Positions 1-7,773 of a DNA stretch of 64,000 nt are shown piece after piece. Source of the DNA: Streptomyces sp. Ru62. Lineage in GTDB: Bacteria; Actinomycetota; Actinomycetes; Streptomycetales; Streptomycetaceae. The position numbers and the translations under genes are program-made. Numbering within the stretch: the stretch's first letter is position 1; each line of letters starts with the position of its first letter. Under the pieces are notes generated by a model. The model had not been told where the DNA came from, made no database searches, and was given only the letters and a program-made list of their open reading frames with translations. The DNA is taken from NCBI RefSeq assembly GCF_002920615.1, contig NZ_PQSU01000026.1, forward strand, positions 62,001-126,000, given 5' to 3'.

Positions 1-3
1 CCC

Positions 4-1596
4 GTGACCGGCGATCATCAGACACTGGCGCTGCTGCTGTTCAGCGGGTTCGTGGTGGTCACCCTCGCGATCACGACGTGGGTGAGCCGCAGGCGGCACG
101 GTTCGGCGGAGGAGTTCTACGCGGGCGGGCGGCTGTTCTCCCCCATGGAGAATGGTTTTGCCATCGCGGGCGACTACATGTCGGCGGCCTCCTTCCTGGG
201 GATCAGCGGGCTCATCGCGCTGTACGGGTACGACGGTCTGCTGTACGGGGTGGGGTTCCTCGTCGCGTGGCTGGTCGTGCTGTTCCTGGTGGCCGAACTG
301 GTGCGCAACTGCGGGCGGTTCACGCTGGCCGACGTGGTGGCCGCCCGGATGAGCGAGCGGCCGGTGCGGATCGCCGCGGGAGCGTCCTCGGTCACGGTGT
401 CCGTGCTGTACCTGGTGGCGCAGATGGTGGGCGCGGGGAGTCTGGTGGCGTTGCTGCTGGGGCGGACGAGCGGCGCGGCCCAGTCCTGGACGGTCATCGG
501 TGTCGGTGCGCTCATGGTGATCTACGTGTCGTTGGGAGGGATGCGGGCCACCACGTGGATCCAGATCGTGAAGGCGGTCCTGCTGCTCAGCGGGACGGTC
601 GTGCTGACCGTCCTGGTCCTGCTGCGCTTCCACGGCGATGTCGACCGGCTGCTGCTCACGGCGGCGGAGCGCAGCGGCCATGGCAGGGCGTTCCTCGCGC
701 CGGGGCTGAAGTACGGCGGGGACTGGAACGCCCGGTTCGACTTCATCAGCCTGGGGCTCGCGCTGGTGCTGGGCACGGCCGGGCTGCCGCACATCCTGTC
801 CCGTTTCTACACCGTGCCGACCGCGCGGGCCGCCCGCCGTTCCGTGGTGTGGTCCATCGGCCTGATCGGCGGCTTCTACCTGATGACGATCGTCCTCGGC
901 TTCGGGGCGGCGGCGGTGGTGGGGCCGAGGACCGTACGCGGATCCAACGCGGCCGGGAACACGGCGGTGCCCCTCCTCGCCCTCGACCTCGGCGGCGGAG
1001 CGGGCTCGACCGGGGGGACCGTGCTGTTCGCGGTGGTCGCCGCCGTGGCCTTCGCCACGATCCTCGCGGTGGTCGCGGGCATCACGCTCGCCTCGTCGGC
1101 CTCGGTGGCCCACGACCTGTACGCGTCACTGCGCCGACGGCGCGGCAAGCCCCGCAGCGAGGTGGCCGTGGCCCGGTGCGCGGCGGTCGGCATCGGCGTC
1201 GTGGCGATCGGGCTCGGCCTGCTGGCCCGTGATCTCAATGTCGCCTTCCTCGTCGGTCTCGCCTTCGCGGTGGCCGCCTCGGCGAACCTGCCGGTCCTGC
1301 TCTACTCGCTGTTCTGGCGCGGCTTCACCACGCGGGGCGCGGTGTGGGCGGTGTACGGCGGGCTGCTCCCGGCGATCGGGCTCGTGCTGCTCTCCCCGGT
1401 GGTGTCCGGCAGCCCGGAATCCCTGTTCCCCGGCGTCGACTTCCAGTACTTCCCGCTGGAGAACCCGGGCATCGTCTCCATCCCGCTGGGCTTCCTCGCC
1501 GGCTGGCTGGGCACGGTGACCTCGGACGAGGTTCCGGACGAGGCCAAGTACGCCGAGACGGAGGTGCGCTCGCTGACCGGGGCCGGAGCCGTGTAG
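4..1596 (+). CDS. Sodium/solute symporter (SSS family, ActP-like)
   Basis: A 530-residue integral membrane protein with about 13 hydrophobic segments. The N-terminal region has the SSS pattern: an Arg/His-rich stretch, then FYAGGRLFSP, then a GDYMSAASFLGISGL stretch as in cation/acetate symporters of the ActP type. The family couples Na+ entry to uptake of small carboxylates (acetate, pyruvate, propionate); the substrate cannot be read from sequence. The start is GTG at base 4, the furthest upstream the window allows. In many actinobacteria a DUF485 gene precedes such symporters, but that would lie left of the window. The gene ends 16 bp from the stop codon of the convergent response regulator, so the two probably share a terminator region. 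A CitB-type regulator next door fits carboxylate sensing, by inference only. Confidence 0.88.
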   Translation: MTGDHQTLALLLFSGFVVVTLAITTWVSRRRHGSAEEFYAGGRLFSPMENGFAIAGDYMSAASFLGISGLIALYGYDGLLYGVGFLVAWLVVLFLVAELVRNCGRFTLADVVAARMSERPVRIAAGASSVTVSVLYLVAQMVGAGSLVALLLGRTSGAAQSWTVIGVGALMVIYVSLGGMRATTWIQIVKAVLLLSGTVVLTVLVLLRFHGDVDRLLLTAAERSGHGRAFLAPGLKYGGDWNARFDFISLGLALVLGTAGLPHILSRFYTVPTARAARRSVVWSIGLIGGFYLMTIVLGFGAAAVVGPRTVRGSNAAGNTAVPLLALDLGGGAGSTGGTVLFAVVAAVAFATILAVVAGITLASSASVAHDLYASLRRRRGKPRSEVAVARCAAVGIGVVAIGLGLLARDLNVAFLVGLAFAVAASANLPVLLYSLFWRGFTTRGAVWAVYGGLLPAIGLVLLSPVVSGSPESLFPGVDFQYFPLENPGIVSIPLGFLAGWLGTVTSDEVPDEAKYAETEVRSLTGAGAV

Positions 1597-1612
1597 CCGG
1601 GCCGAGGCCCCG

Positions 1613-2305
1613 CTACGGCGCCACCCAGGCGTACCGGTGTTCCGGGCGGCCGGTGTCGCCGTACTTCAGGGAGAGTCGGAGACGGCCGGCCTGTTCGAGG
1701 TGGCGGAGATAGCGCTGGGCGGTGGAGCGGCTCAGGCCGGTGCGGGCGGCCACTTCGTGGGCCGAGAGCGGATGGTCGGCGCGGTGCAGGACGCCGCAGA
1801 TGAGGTCGGTCGTGGGCTCGGAGTGGCCGGTCGGCAGGCCGGGCGCGGAAGGGGCGGGGGCGGTCCGCAGGGCGCCGAAGATCCGGTCGACCTGTTCCTG
1901 GCCCGTCAGGCCCCGGCCGCCCACCCGGTCGACCGTGCGGCGCAGGGCGGCGTAGGAGTCCAGGCGGGTGCGCAGCGCGGCGAAGGTGAACGGCTTGACC
2001 AGATAGTGCAGGGCGCCCAGGCGCATCGCCTGCTGGACGGTCGTCACATCGCTGGCCGCCGTGATCATGATGACGTCGGTTCCGTGACCCTGCTCGCGCA
2101 TGCGGTGCACGAGTTCGAGGCCGGTGTGGTCCGGCAGGTAGTGGTCGAGCAGGACCAGGTCGATGGAGCCGCGTTCCACGGCGGCCAGGGCCTGGGCGGC
2201 GCTGTGCGCGCGGGCGGCCACCCGGAAGCCGGGAACCTTTCCCACGTACTTGGCGTTGATCTCAGCGACACGGAAGTCGTCGTCGACCACCAGGACGTCA
2301 ATCAT
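1613..2305 (-). CDS. CitB/DcuR-type response regulator without an adjacent kinase
   Basis: A 230-residue response regulator. The receiver domain (about 1-120) has the acidic pocket at Asp8-Asp10, phosphoacceptor Asp54 in LVLLDHYLPD, and the conserved Lys in LVKPF. A linker is followed by a C-terminal helix-turn-helix (LSAHEVAARTGLSRSTAQRY) of the CitB/DcuR class, which usually answers kinases that sense C4-dicarboxylates or citrate. It is a clear paralogue of the regulator at 5282-5962: both begin MI(D/E)VLVVDDD and end in a shared LKYGD-GRPEHRY motif. Unlike that gene it has no kinase beside it. It is divergent from the ABC importer operon, and the 160-bp space between them holds a striking nested dyad, so this operon is its most obvious target (inference). 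Confidence 0.9.
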   Translation of the reverse strand: MIDVLVVDDDFRVAEINAKYVGKVPGFRVAARAHSAAQALAAVERGSIDLVLLDHYLPDHTGLELVHRMREQGHGTDVIMITAASDVTTVQQAMRLGALHYLVKPFTFAALRTRLDSYAALRRTVDRVGGRGLTGQEQVDRIFGALRTAPAPSAPGLPTGHSEPTTDLICGVLHRADHPLSAHEVAARTGLSRSTAQRYLRHLEQAGRLRLSLKYGDTGRPEHRYAWVAP

Positions 2306-2377
2306 CAGGCCTCTCCTTACAAGGCCGGCGAGCGTTCAGCCCGTGTTTCGGCTCCGCAGTTGTAGCGCGAGCAAAAC

Positions 2378-2419
2378 GAGCACAACAGGTTCTTGCGAGC
2401 AAAAGAACGGCTTGTGCTC
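2378..2419. promoter_or_regulatory. 42-bp nested palindrome, candidate operator or leader hairpin
   Basis: Two inverted repeats share one centre: outer arms GAGCACAA (2378-2385) and TTGTGCTC (2412-2419), inner arms GTTCTT (2389-2394) and AAGAAC (2403-2408), separated by CAG on the left and GGC on the right, with an 8-nt core. The ten-base word GCGAGCAAAA also occurs twice directly (2367-2376 and 2395-2404). The element lies between the divergent response regulator and the ABC ATPase, ending 45 bp before the ATPase start. It could be a binding site for the regulator or an RNA hairpin in the operon leader. Confidence 0.6.
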
Positions 2420-2464
2420 ACAAGACTCCTGCTGTGGCGGGGGCCACACCTACCGTCCCGGCCC

Positions 2465-3280
2465 ATGAGCGCACACACCAGCCCCGCCATCGAGCTGCGG
2501 GGCGCGAGCAAGACCTTCAGAACCCCGTCCGGGGGACTGCACACGGCGGTGCGCGGCCTGGACCTCACCGTGGAGCGCGGCGAGTTCGTGGCCGTCGTAG
2601 GACCGACCGGATGCGGCAAGTCCACGACGCTGACCCTGGTCAGCGGCCTGGAGGAGCCCACCGAGGGCGAGGTGCTGGTGGCCGGGGAACCGGTCGACGG
2701 GGTCGGCGACAAGGTCGGCTTCGTCTTCCAGCAGGACGCCACGTTCCCCTGGCGGACCGTGCTGTCGAACGTCATGGCGGGTCCGCGTTTCCGGGGCGTG
2801 CCCAAGGCGGAGGCCAAGCAGAGGGCCCGCGACTGGCTGGCCCGGGTGGGGCTCGCCGCCTTCGAGGACCGCTATCCGCACCAGCTCTCCGGCGGCCAGC
2901 GCAAGCGGGTGGCCCTGGCGGCCACCTTCGTCAACGACCCCGAGATCCTGCTGATGGACGAGCCGTTCTCGGCGCTCGACGTGCAGACCCGCGCGCTGAT
3001 GTCGGACGAGCTGCTGGAGCTGTGGGAGGGCACCGGCGCCTCCGTCGTCTTCGTGACCCACGACCTGGAGGAGTCCATCGCGCTGGCCGACAAGGTCGTC
3101 GTGATGACCGCCGGGCCCGCGACCGTGAAGCAGGTCTTCGACATCGACCTGCCCCGCCCCCGCAAGGTCGAGTCGGTGCGGCTGGAGCCGCGGTTCATCG
3201 AGATCTACCGCGAGATCTGGGAGTCCCTCGGCGAAGAGGTCCGCATCACCCGCGAGAGGGGTGCCGCCCATGTCGCCTGA
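2465..3280 (+). CDS. ABC transporter ATP-binding protein (nitrate/sulfonate/taurine type)
   Basis: A 271-residue nucleotide-binding subunit energising the importer encoded with the next two genes. Walker A is GPTGCGKST (46-54), the Q-loop FQQD (88-91), the signature LSGGQRKRV starts at 141, Walker B is ILLMDEP (161-167) followed by the D-loop SALD, and the switch His is in FVTHD. This arrangement and the sequence around FQQDATFPWRTVLSNV match the SsuB/TauB/NrtD subfamily. I chose the ATG at 2465 because homology begins there (AIELRGASKTF); a longer frame reaches 2393 but would run through the palindrome. Its end overlaps the permease start by 11 bp, implying translational coupling. The substrate is not determined by this subunit. 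Confidence 0.92.
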   Translation: MSAHTSPAIELRGASKTFRTPSGGLHTAVRGLDLTVERGEFVAVVGPTGCGKSTTLTLVSGLEEPTEGEVLVAGEPVDGVGDKVGFVFQQDATFPWRTVLSNVMAGPRFRGVPKAEAKQRARDWLARVGLAAFEDRYPHQLSGGQRKRVALAATFVNDPEILLMDEPFSALDVQTRALMSDELLELWEGTGASVVFVTHDLEESIALADKVVVMTAGPATVKQVFDIDLPRPRKVESVRLEPRFIEIYREIWESLGEEVRITRERGAAHVA

Positions 3281-4133
3281 GGTCCTCAGCACCCCGGTCG
3301 TGGACACCGTCAAGACACCCGATCGCGCGCAGACCCGCGCCCAGGCCGCACGCCGGCGCAAGCTCCTCGTCAACGTCGTGCGCATGGTGCTCCTGGTGGC
3401 CGTCCTCGGACTGTGGGAGATTCTGTCCCGCGCCAAGGTCATCGACCCGTTCAACTTCTCGATGCCCTCGAAGATCTGGGACCAGATCTGGACCTGGGTG
3501 ACCCACGGGACAGCGCTCGGCTCCCTGGGCGAGCAGATCTGGTACACGCTGTACGAGGCCCTGCTCGGCTGGGTCATCGGCGTGGTCGCCGGTGTGCTGC
3601 TCGGCATTGCTCTCGGGCGGATCAGATTGCTCGCCGAGGTTCTTGGTCCATACATCAAGGTGCTCAACTCGATTCCCAGGATCGTGCTGGCGCCCATCTT
3701 CCTGATCTGGTTCGGTCTCGGACCGTCCTCCAAGGTGGCCTCCGCCGTGGTGCTCGTCTTCTTCCCGGTGTTCTTCAACGCCTTCCAGGGCGCCCGCGAA
3801 GTGGACCGCAACCTCGTGGCCAACGCCCGCATCCTGGGCGCGAGCGACCGCAGGGTGACCCTCCAGGTGGTCATCCCGTCGGCCACCTCCTGGATCTTCA
3901 CCAGCCTCCACGTCAGCTTCGGCTTCGCGCTCATCGGCGCCATCGTCGGCGAGTACATCGGCGCGACCAAGGGCATCGGCCTGCTCGTCTCGCAGTCGCA
4001 GAACACCTTCAACGCCGCCGGCGTGTACGCCGCGATGGTCATCCTCGCCGTCGTCGCCCTCGTCGCCGAGGGGCTGCTGACCTTCGCCGAGCGACGCATC
4101 TTCCGCTGGAAGCCCACGGGTTCCGACAGCTGA
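3270..4133 (+). CDS. ABC transporter permease (SsuC/TauC family)
   Basis: A 287-residue inner-membrane permease with about six transmembrane segments. The cytoplasmic EAA loop, which docks onto the ATPase, is visible around EVDRNLVANARILGASDRR, followed by the conserved VVIPSATSWIFTSLH. The family moves nitrate, alkanesulfonates, taurine or pyrimidine precursors. The ATG at 3270 is preceded by GAGAGGGG at 3253-3260, a good ribosome binding site located inside the ATPase gene; a GTG nine bases upstream is the alternative. It is the second gene of the importer operon, 62 bp before the lipoprotein gene. Confidence 0.92.
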   Translation: MSPEVLSTPVVDTVKTPDRAQTRAQAARRRKLLVNVVRMVLLVAVLGLWEILSRAKVIDPFNFSMPSKIWDQIWTWVTHGTALGSLGEQIWYTLYEALLGWVIGVVAGVLLGIALGRIRLLAEVLGPYIKVLNSIPRIVLAPIFLIWFGLGPSSKVASAVVLVFFPVFFNAFQGAREVDRNLVANARILGASDRRVTLQVVIPSATSWIFTSLHVSFGFALIGAIVGEYIGATKGIGLLVSQSQNTFNAAGVYAAMVILAVVALVAEGLLTFAERRIFRWKPTGSDS

Positions 4134-4195
4134 CCGGTCCCCTCGCCACCCCCCGCTCCTTCCCGTACAACCCTCTCACAAGGACGTGAACCCGC

Positions 4196-5254
4196 ATGCG
4201 CAAGACCGCCAGATACGCCTCCCTGGCCGCCGCCGGACTGCTCGCCCTCTCCTCGCTCACCGCCTGTGCCAACGACGCGGCGAGCTCCACGGCCGACACC
4301 GGCAGCGGTGGGGGCGGCGGAAAGGGGGAGACCGTCAAGATCATGGTGGGTGGCCTGGACAAGGTCATCTACCTGCCCGCGATGCTCACCCAGCGCCTCG
4401 GCTACTTCCAGGCGGAGGGGCTGAACGTCGAGCTCCTCAGCGAGCCCGCCGGGGTCCAGGCCGAGACCGCGCTCGTCTCCGGCCAGGTGCAGGGAGCGGT
4501 CGGGTTCTACGACCACACGCTGGACCTCCAGGTGAAGGGCAAGTCGGTGGAGTCGGTCGTGCAGTTCTCGCACGCGCCCGGCGAGGTCGAGGTCGTCTCG
4601 AACAAGGCCGCGGGCGACCTCACCTCGCCCGAGGACTTCAAGGGCCGCAAGCTGGGCGTGACCGGCCTCGGTTCCTCGACCGACTTCCTCACCAAATACC
4701 TGGCGGTCAAGAACGGAGTGAAGATCAGCGACTTCACACCGGTCGCGGTGGGGGCCGGACCCACGTTCATCGCGGCGCTCCAGAAGGGCGCGATCGATGG
4801 CGGCATGACCACCGACCCGACCGTCGCGACGATCCTGGACAAGAAGGCCGGCAAGATCCTCATCGACATGCGCACCCCCGAGGGCTCGCAGGAGGCGCTG
4901 GGCGGACCGTATCCCTCGTCAAGTCTGTACATGCAGACGGAGTGGGTGAACGGACACAAGGAGACCGTCCAGAAGTTGGTCAACGCATTCGTCAAGACGC
5001 TCAAGTGGATGTCCACGCACAGCGCCGACGAGATCGCCGCCAAGATGCCCGCCGACTACTCCCAGGGCAACAAGGCGCTGTACGCGCAGGCCATCAAGAG
5101 CACCCTTCCGATGTTCACCGACGACGGCGTGATGCCCCAGGGCGGTCCCGAGACCGTCGAGAAGGTCCTCAAGGCGTTCAACCCCAACATCAAGAACGCG
5201 AAGGTCGACCTGAGCAAGACGTACACGACGGAGTTCGTCAAGGCGGTCAAGTGA
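4196..5254 (+). CDS. Substrate-binding lipoprotein of the ABC importer (NMT1/SsuA-like)
   Basis: A 352-residue solute-binding protein. A lipoprotein signal peptide ends in the lipobox LTAC with Cys24 as the lipidation site, followed by a Ser/Gly-rich tether. The mature part shows the NMT1/SsuA periplasmic-binding fold: IYLPAMLTQRLGYFQAEGLNVELL near the start, and YDHTLDLQ and GLGSSTDFLTKYLAV further in. It captures the ligand outside the membrane and hands it to the permease encoded just upstream. Ligands of this family include nitrate, taurine, sulfonates, aromatics and thiamine precursors; no decisive residue is recognisable. It is the last gene of the operon and converges on the second CitB-type regulator with a 27-bp gap and no clear hairpin. 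Confidence 0.92.
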   Translation: MRKTARYASLAAAGLLALSSLTACANDAASSTADTGSGGGGGKGETVKIMVGGLDKVIYLPAMLTQRLGYFQAEGLNVELLSEPAGVQAETALVSGQVQGAVGFYDHTLDLQVKGKSVESVVQFSHAPGEVEVVSNKAAGDLTSPEDFKGRKLGVTGLGSSTDFLTKYLAVKNGVKISDFTPVAVGAGPTFIAALQKGAIDGGMTTDPTVATILDKKAGKILIDMRTPEGSQEALGGPYPSSSLYMQTEWVNGHKETVQKLVNAFVKTLKWMSTHSADEIAAKMPADYSQGNKALYAQAIKSTLPMFTDDGVMPQGGPETVEKVLKAFNPNIKNAKVDLSKTYTTEFVKAVK

Positions 5255-5281
5255 CCGCCGACGCCTCCATGTGAATCGCGC

Positions 5282-5962
5282 TCAGGCGCGGGTCGCCCAC
5301 ACGTAACGGTGTTCCGGGCGGCCCGCGTCGCCGTACTTCAGGGTCAGCCGGGCCCGGCCCGTGCGCTCCAGGAGCTTCAGATACCGCTGGGCGGTCTGCC
5401 GGCTCACCCCGGTCCGCTCCGCGATCTCCTGGGCGGACAGGGGGCGTTCGGCGTTCAGCAGCGCCTGGCGCACCAGCTCGGCCGTCGTGGGGGAGTGCCC
5501 CTTGGGCAGCCCGGGCTCCGAGGGGGCGGACAGGGCGCCGAAGATGCGGTCCACCTCCGCCTGCTCGGCCTCCCCGCCGCCGTCCAGGGTGCGCCGCAGC
5601 TCGGCGTACGCCTCCAGCTTCGCCCGCAGACCGGCGAAGGCGAACGGCTTCACCAGGTACTGCAACGCGCCCTGCCGCATGGCCGCCTGCACGGTCGACA
5701 CGTCCCGCGCGGCCGTCACCATGATGACGTCGGTCTGATGACCGCGCCGGCGCATCTCCTGGACCACCGCGAGACCCGTGTCGTCGGGCAGGTAGTGGTC
5801 CATCAGAACGAGATCCAGCCGAGGCAGCACCTCGACCTGGCGCAGCGCCTCGGCCGCGTTGTGCGCCTCGCCGGCGACATGGAAGCCGGGCACCTTCTCC
5901 ACGTAGGCGGCGTTGACCCGGGCGACGCGGGTGTCGTCGTCCACGACCAGAACCTCGATCAT
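5282..5962 (-). CDS. CitB/DcuR-type response regulator, partner of the adjacent kinase
   Basis: A 226-residue response regulator. The receiver has Asp8-Asp10, phosphoacceptor Asp55 in LVLMDHYLPD and the Lys of LVKPFAF; the C-terminal helix-turn-helix reads LSAQEIAERTGVSRQTAQRY. The start overlaps the stop of the upstream kinase gene by 4 bp (ATGA), so the pair is translationally coupled and surely cognate. It is a close paralogue of the regulator at 1613-2305, with a nearly identical last 20 residues, suggesting an old duplication with the ABC operon between the copies. Likely targets are the symporter or the ABC importer (inference). Confidence 0.93.
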   Translation of the reverse strand: MIEVLVVDDDTRVARVNAAYVEKVPGFHVAGEAHNAAEALRQVEVLPRLDLVLMDHYLPDDTGLAVVQEMRRRGHQTDVIMVTAARDVSTVQAAMRQGALQYLVKPFAFAGLRAKLEAYAELRRTLDGGGEAEQAEVDRIFGALSAPSEPGLPKGHSPTTAELVRQALLNAERPLSAQEIAERTGVSRQTAQRYLKLLERTGRARLTLKYGDAGRPEHRYVWATRA

Positions 5963-7638
5963 CGCGCTTCCTCCTCGGTGACGGCAGCGGTCTCGACGGA
6001 TCCCCCGGGCACCGCCGGTTCCAGTTCCGGCTCGGTCAGCGCCTCGGGCAGGACCACGGTGAACTCCGCGCCACCGCCGGCCGCCGCGCCCACGGCCGCG
6101 CTCCCGCCCTGCCGTTCGGCGAGCCGGCGCACCAGGGAGAGCCCGATGCCCCGCTTGCCGTGCGCGGGCGGCTTCTTGGTGGACCATCCGTCCGTGAAGA
6201 TCAGCTCCCGCTGGTCCTCGGGGATCCCGGGGCCCGTGTCACATACCCGCAGGACGACCGTACGGCCCTCCGCGCGCAACTCGACCTCCACGCGCGCGTG
6301 CGGAGTGCCCGCGACCGCATCGAGGGCGTTGTCCACGAGGTTGCCCACGACCGTGACCAGCCCCCGGGGATCGATCAGCCGGTCGGGGAGCCGGGTGCGC
6401 TCCGACACCCACAGGGCGACCCCACGCTCGGCCGCCACGGTCGCCTTGCCCACCAGCAGCGCGGCCAGCAGCGGGTCCTGGATCTTCTCCGTGACCTGCT
6501 CGGCGGTGGCCCGGTGGTCCCCGACCACCTCGCCGACGAACTCCACGGCGTCGTCGTACATCTCCAGCTCCAGCAGCCCCAGCAGTGTGTGCATGCGGTT
6601 GGCGTGTTCGTGGTCCTGGGCGCGCAGGGCGTCGATCAGCCCGCGCGTGGAGTCGAGTTCGCGTCCCAGCTGCTCCAGCTCGGTGCGGTCGCGCAGAGTC
6701 GCCACCGCGCCGCCGTCGCCGGTGGGCATGCGGTTGGCGACCAGGACGCGATGGCCGCGCACGGTGAGCAGATCGGTGCCGGCCACCCGGCCGGCCAGCA
6801 CGTCCGTCGTACGGCCCGCGCCGAGCGCCTCGTCCGGGGTCCGTCCGACCGCCTCGTCGCCGATGCCCAGCAGTCGCCGTGCCTCGTCGTTGAGCAGGCG
6901 GACACGGCCGCCCCGGTCGAGGGCGACCACACCCTCCCGGATGCCGTGCAGCATCGCCTCGCGCTCCGCCAGCAGCGCCGAGATGTCGGAGAAGGCCAGG
7001 TCCCGGGTCTGCCGCTGGACGCGGCGCGAGATCAGCCAGGCGGCCAGCGCGCCCACCGCGAGCGCACCGCCGGCGTACGCGAACAGGCCCGGGATCGCGT
7101 TGATCAGCCGCGCCCGCACGCTGTCGTAGGCGATGCCGACGGAGACCGCGCCGACGATGCGGTGATCGGCGTCGTACAGCGGCACCTTGCCGCGCGCGGA
7201 GCGGCCCAGAGTGCCCCTGTCGATCTCCATGACCTCCTGGCCGGCCAGGGCGTCGGTGGGGTCGGTGGAGACGCGCCGGCCGATCTCCGAGGCCGTGGGG
7301 TGCGACCAGCGCACCCAGTTCCGGTCCAGCACCACGATGTACTCGGCGTGCGTGGCCCGCCGGATCCGCTCGGCCTCCTTCTGCACCGGACCGTTCCTGG
7401 TCGGCGGGGTGGTCAGGACGCCCTCGGCGATCTGTGGGTCCTGGGCCGTGGTCTCGGCGATGGCCAGCGCGCGGCGCATCGCCTCCTGGTCCAGCTGCTT
7501 GCTCAGCGGGGCGAGGAAGAGCCCGGTCGCGAGCACCGCGACCCCCGCGGCGATCGCCACCTGCATCAGCAGCACCTGGGAGAACATCCGCCGTGGCAGA
7601 CCGAGGCGCAGCCGGCGGGCGGGGGGAGTGGGGCTCAT
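5959..7638 (-). CDS. CitA/DcuS-type sensor histidine kinase
   Basis: A 559-residue membrane sensor kinase. It has a transmembrane segment near residues 20-40, an extracellular region of about 130 residues that fits the single-Cache/PAS sensor of CitA and DcuS, a second membrane segment (LFAYAGGALAVGALAAWLI), a cytoplasmic PAS domain (MLHGIREGVVALDRGGRVRL), and a kinase core. The phosphoacceptor region reads DHEHANRMHTLLGL, the N-box NLVDNALDA, and the G-boxes DTGPGIPE and GIGLSLVRR. Such kinases sense citrate or C4-dicarboxylates. The start is uncertain: ATG at 7638 or 7644, neither with a good ribosome binding site; the frame stays open to 7734 but that would overlap the dyad at 7697. The gene overlaps its regulator by 4 bp. 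Confidence 0.9.
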   Translation of the reverse strand: MSPTPPARRLRLGLPRRMFSQVLLMQVAIAAGVAVLATGLFLAPLSKQLDQEAMRRALAIAETTAQDPQIAEGVLTTPPTRNGPVQKEAERIRRATHAEYIVVLDRNWVRWSHPTASEIGRRVSTDPTDALAGQEVMEIDRGTLGRSARGKVPLYDADHRIVGAVSVGIAYDSVRARLINAIPGLFAYAGGALAVGALAAWLISRRVQRQTRDLAFSDISALLAEREAMLHGIREGVVALDRGGRVRLLNDEARRLLGIGDEAVGRTPDEALGAGRTTDVLAGRVAGTDLLTVRGHRVLVANRMPTGDGGAVATLRDRTELEQLGRELDSTRGLIDALRAQDHEHANRMHTLLGLLELEMYDDAVEFVGEVVGDHRATAEQVTEKIQDPLLAALLVGKATVAAERGVALWVSERTRLPDRLIDPRGLVTVVGNLVDNALDAVAGTPHARVEVELRAEGRTVVLRVCDTGPGIPEDQRELIFTDGWSTKKPPAHGKRGIGLSLVRRLAERQGGSAAVGAAAGGGAEFTVVLPEALTEPELEPAVPGGSVETAAVTEEEAR

Positions 7639-7696
7639 ACCCATGACGGTACGTGGGGCGGCTCGACGCACCCCAGCGGGTGTGGTGTGGATCTCT

Positions 7697-7714
7697 TGAT
7701 CAATGCGTTGATCA
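7697..7714. promoter_or_regulatory. Candidate operator of the kinase/regulator pair
   Basis: A perfect inverted repeat TGATCAA-tgcg-TTGATCA lies 59 bp upstream of the kinase ATG. The same bases also read as two direct TTGATCA copies 12 bp apart (7696 and 7708). It is the only dyad I see in the kinase promoter region. Autoregulation by the paired response regulator is plausible but unproven. Confidence 0.4.
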
Positions 7715-7773
7715 GACGTTGACGGCCCCTCCACGGGACGGCACCGCCCCCAAGGCGGCGGCGCCCCGCCCGG

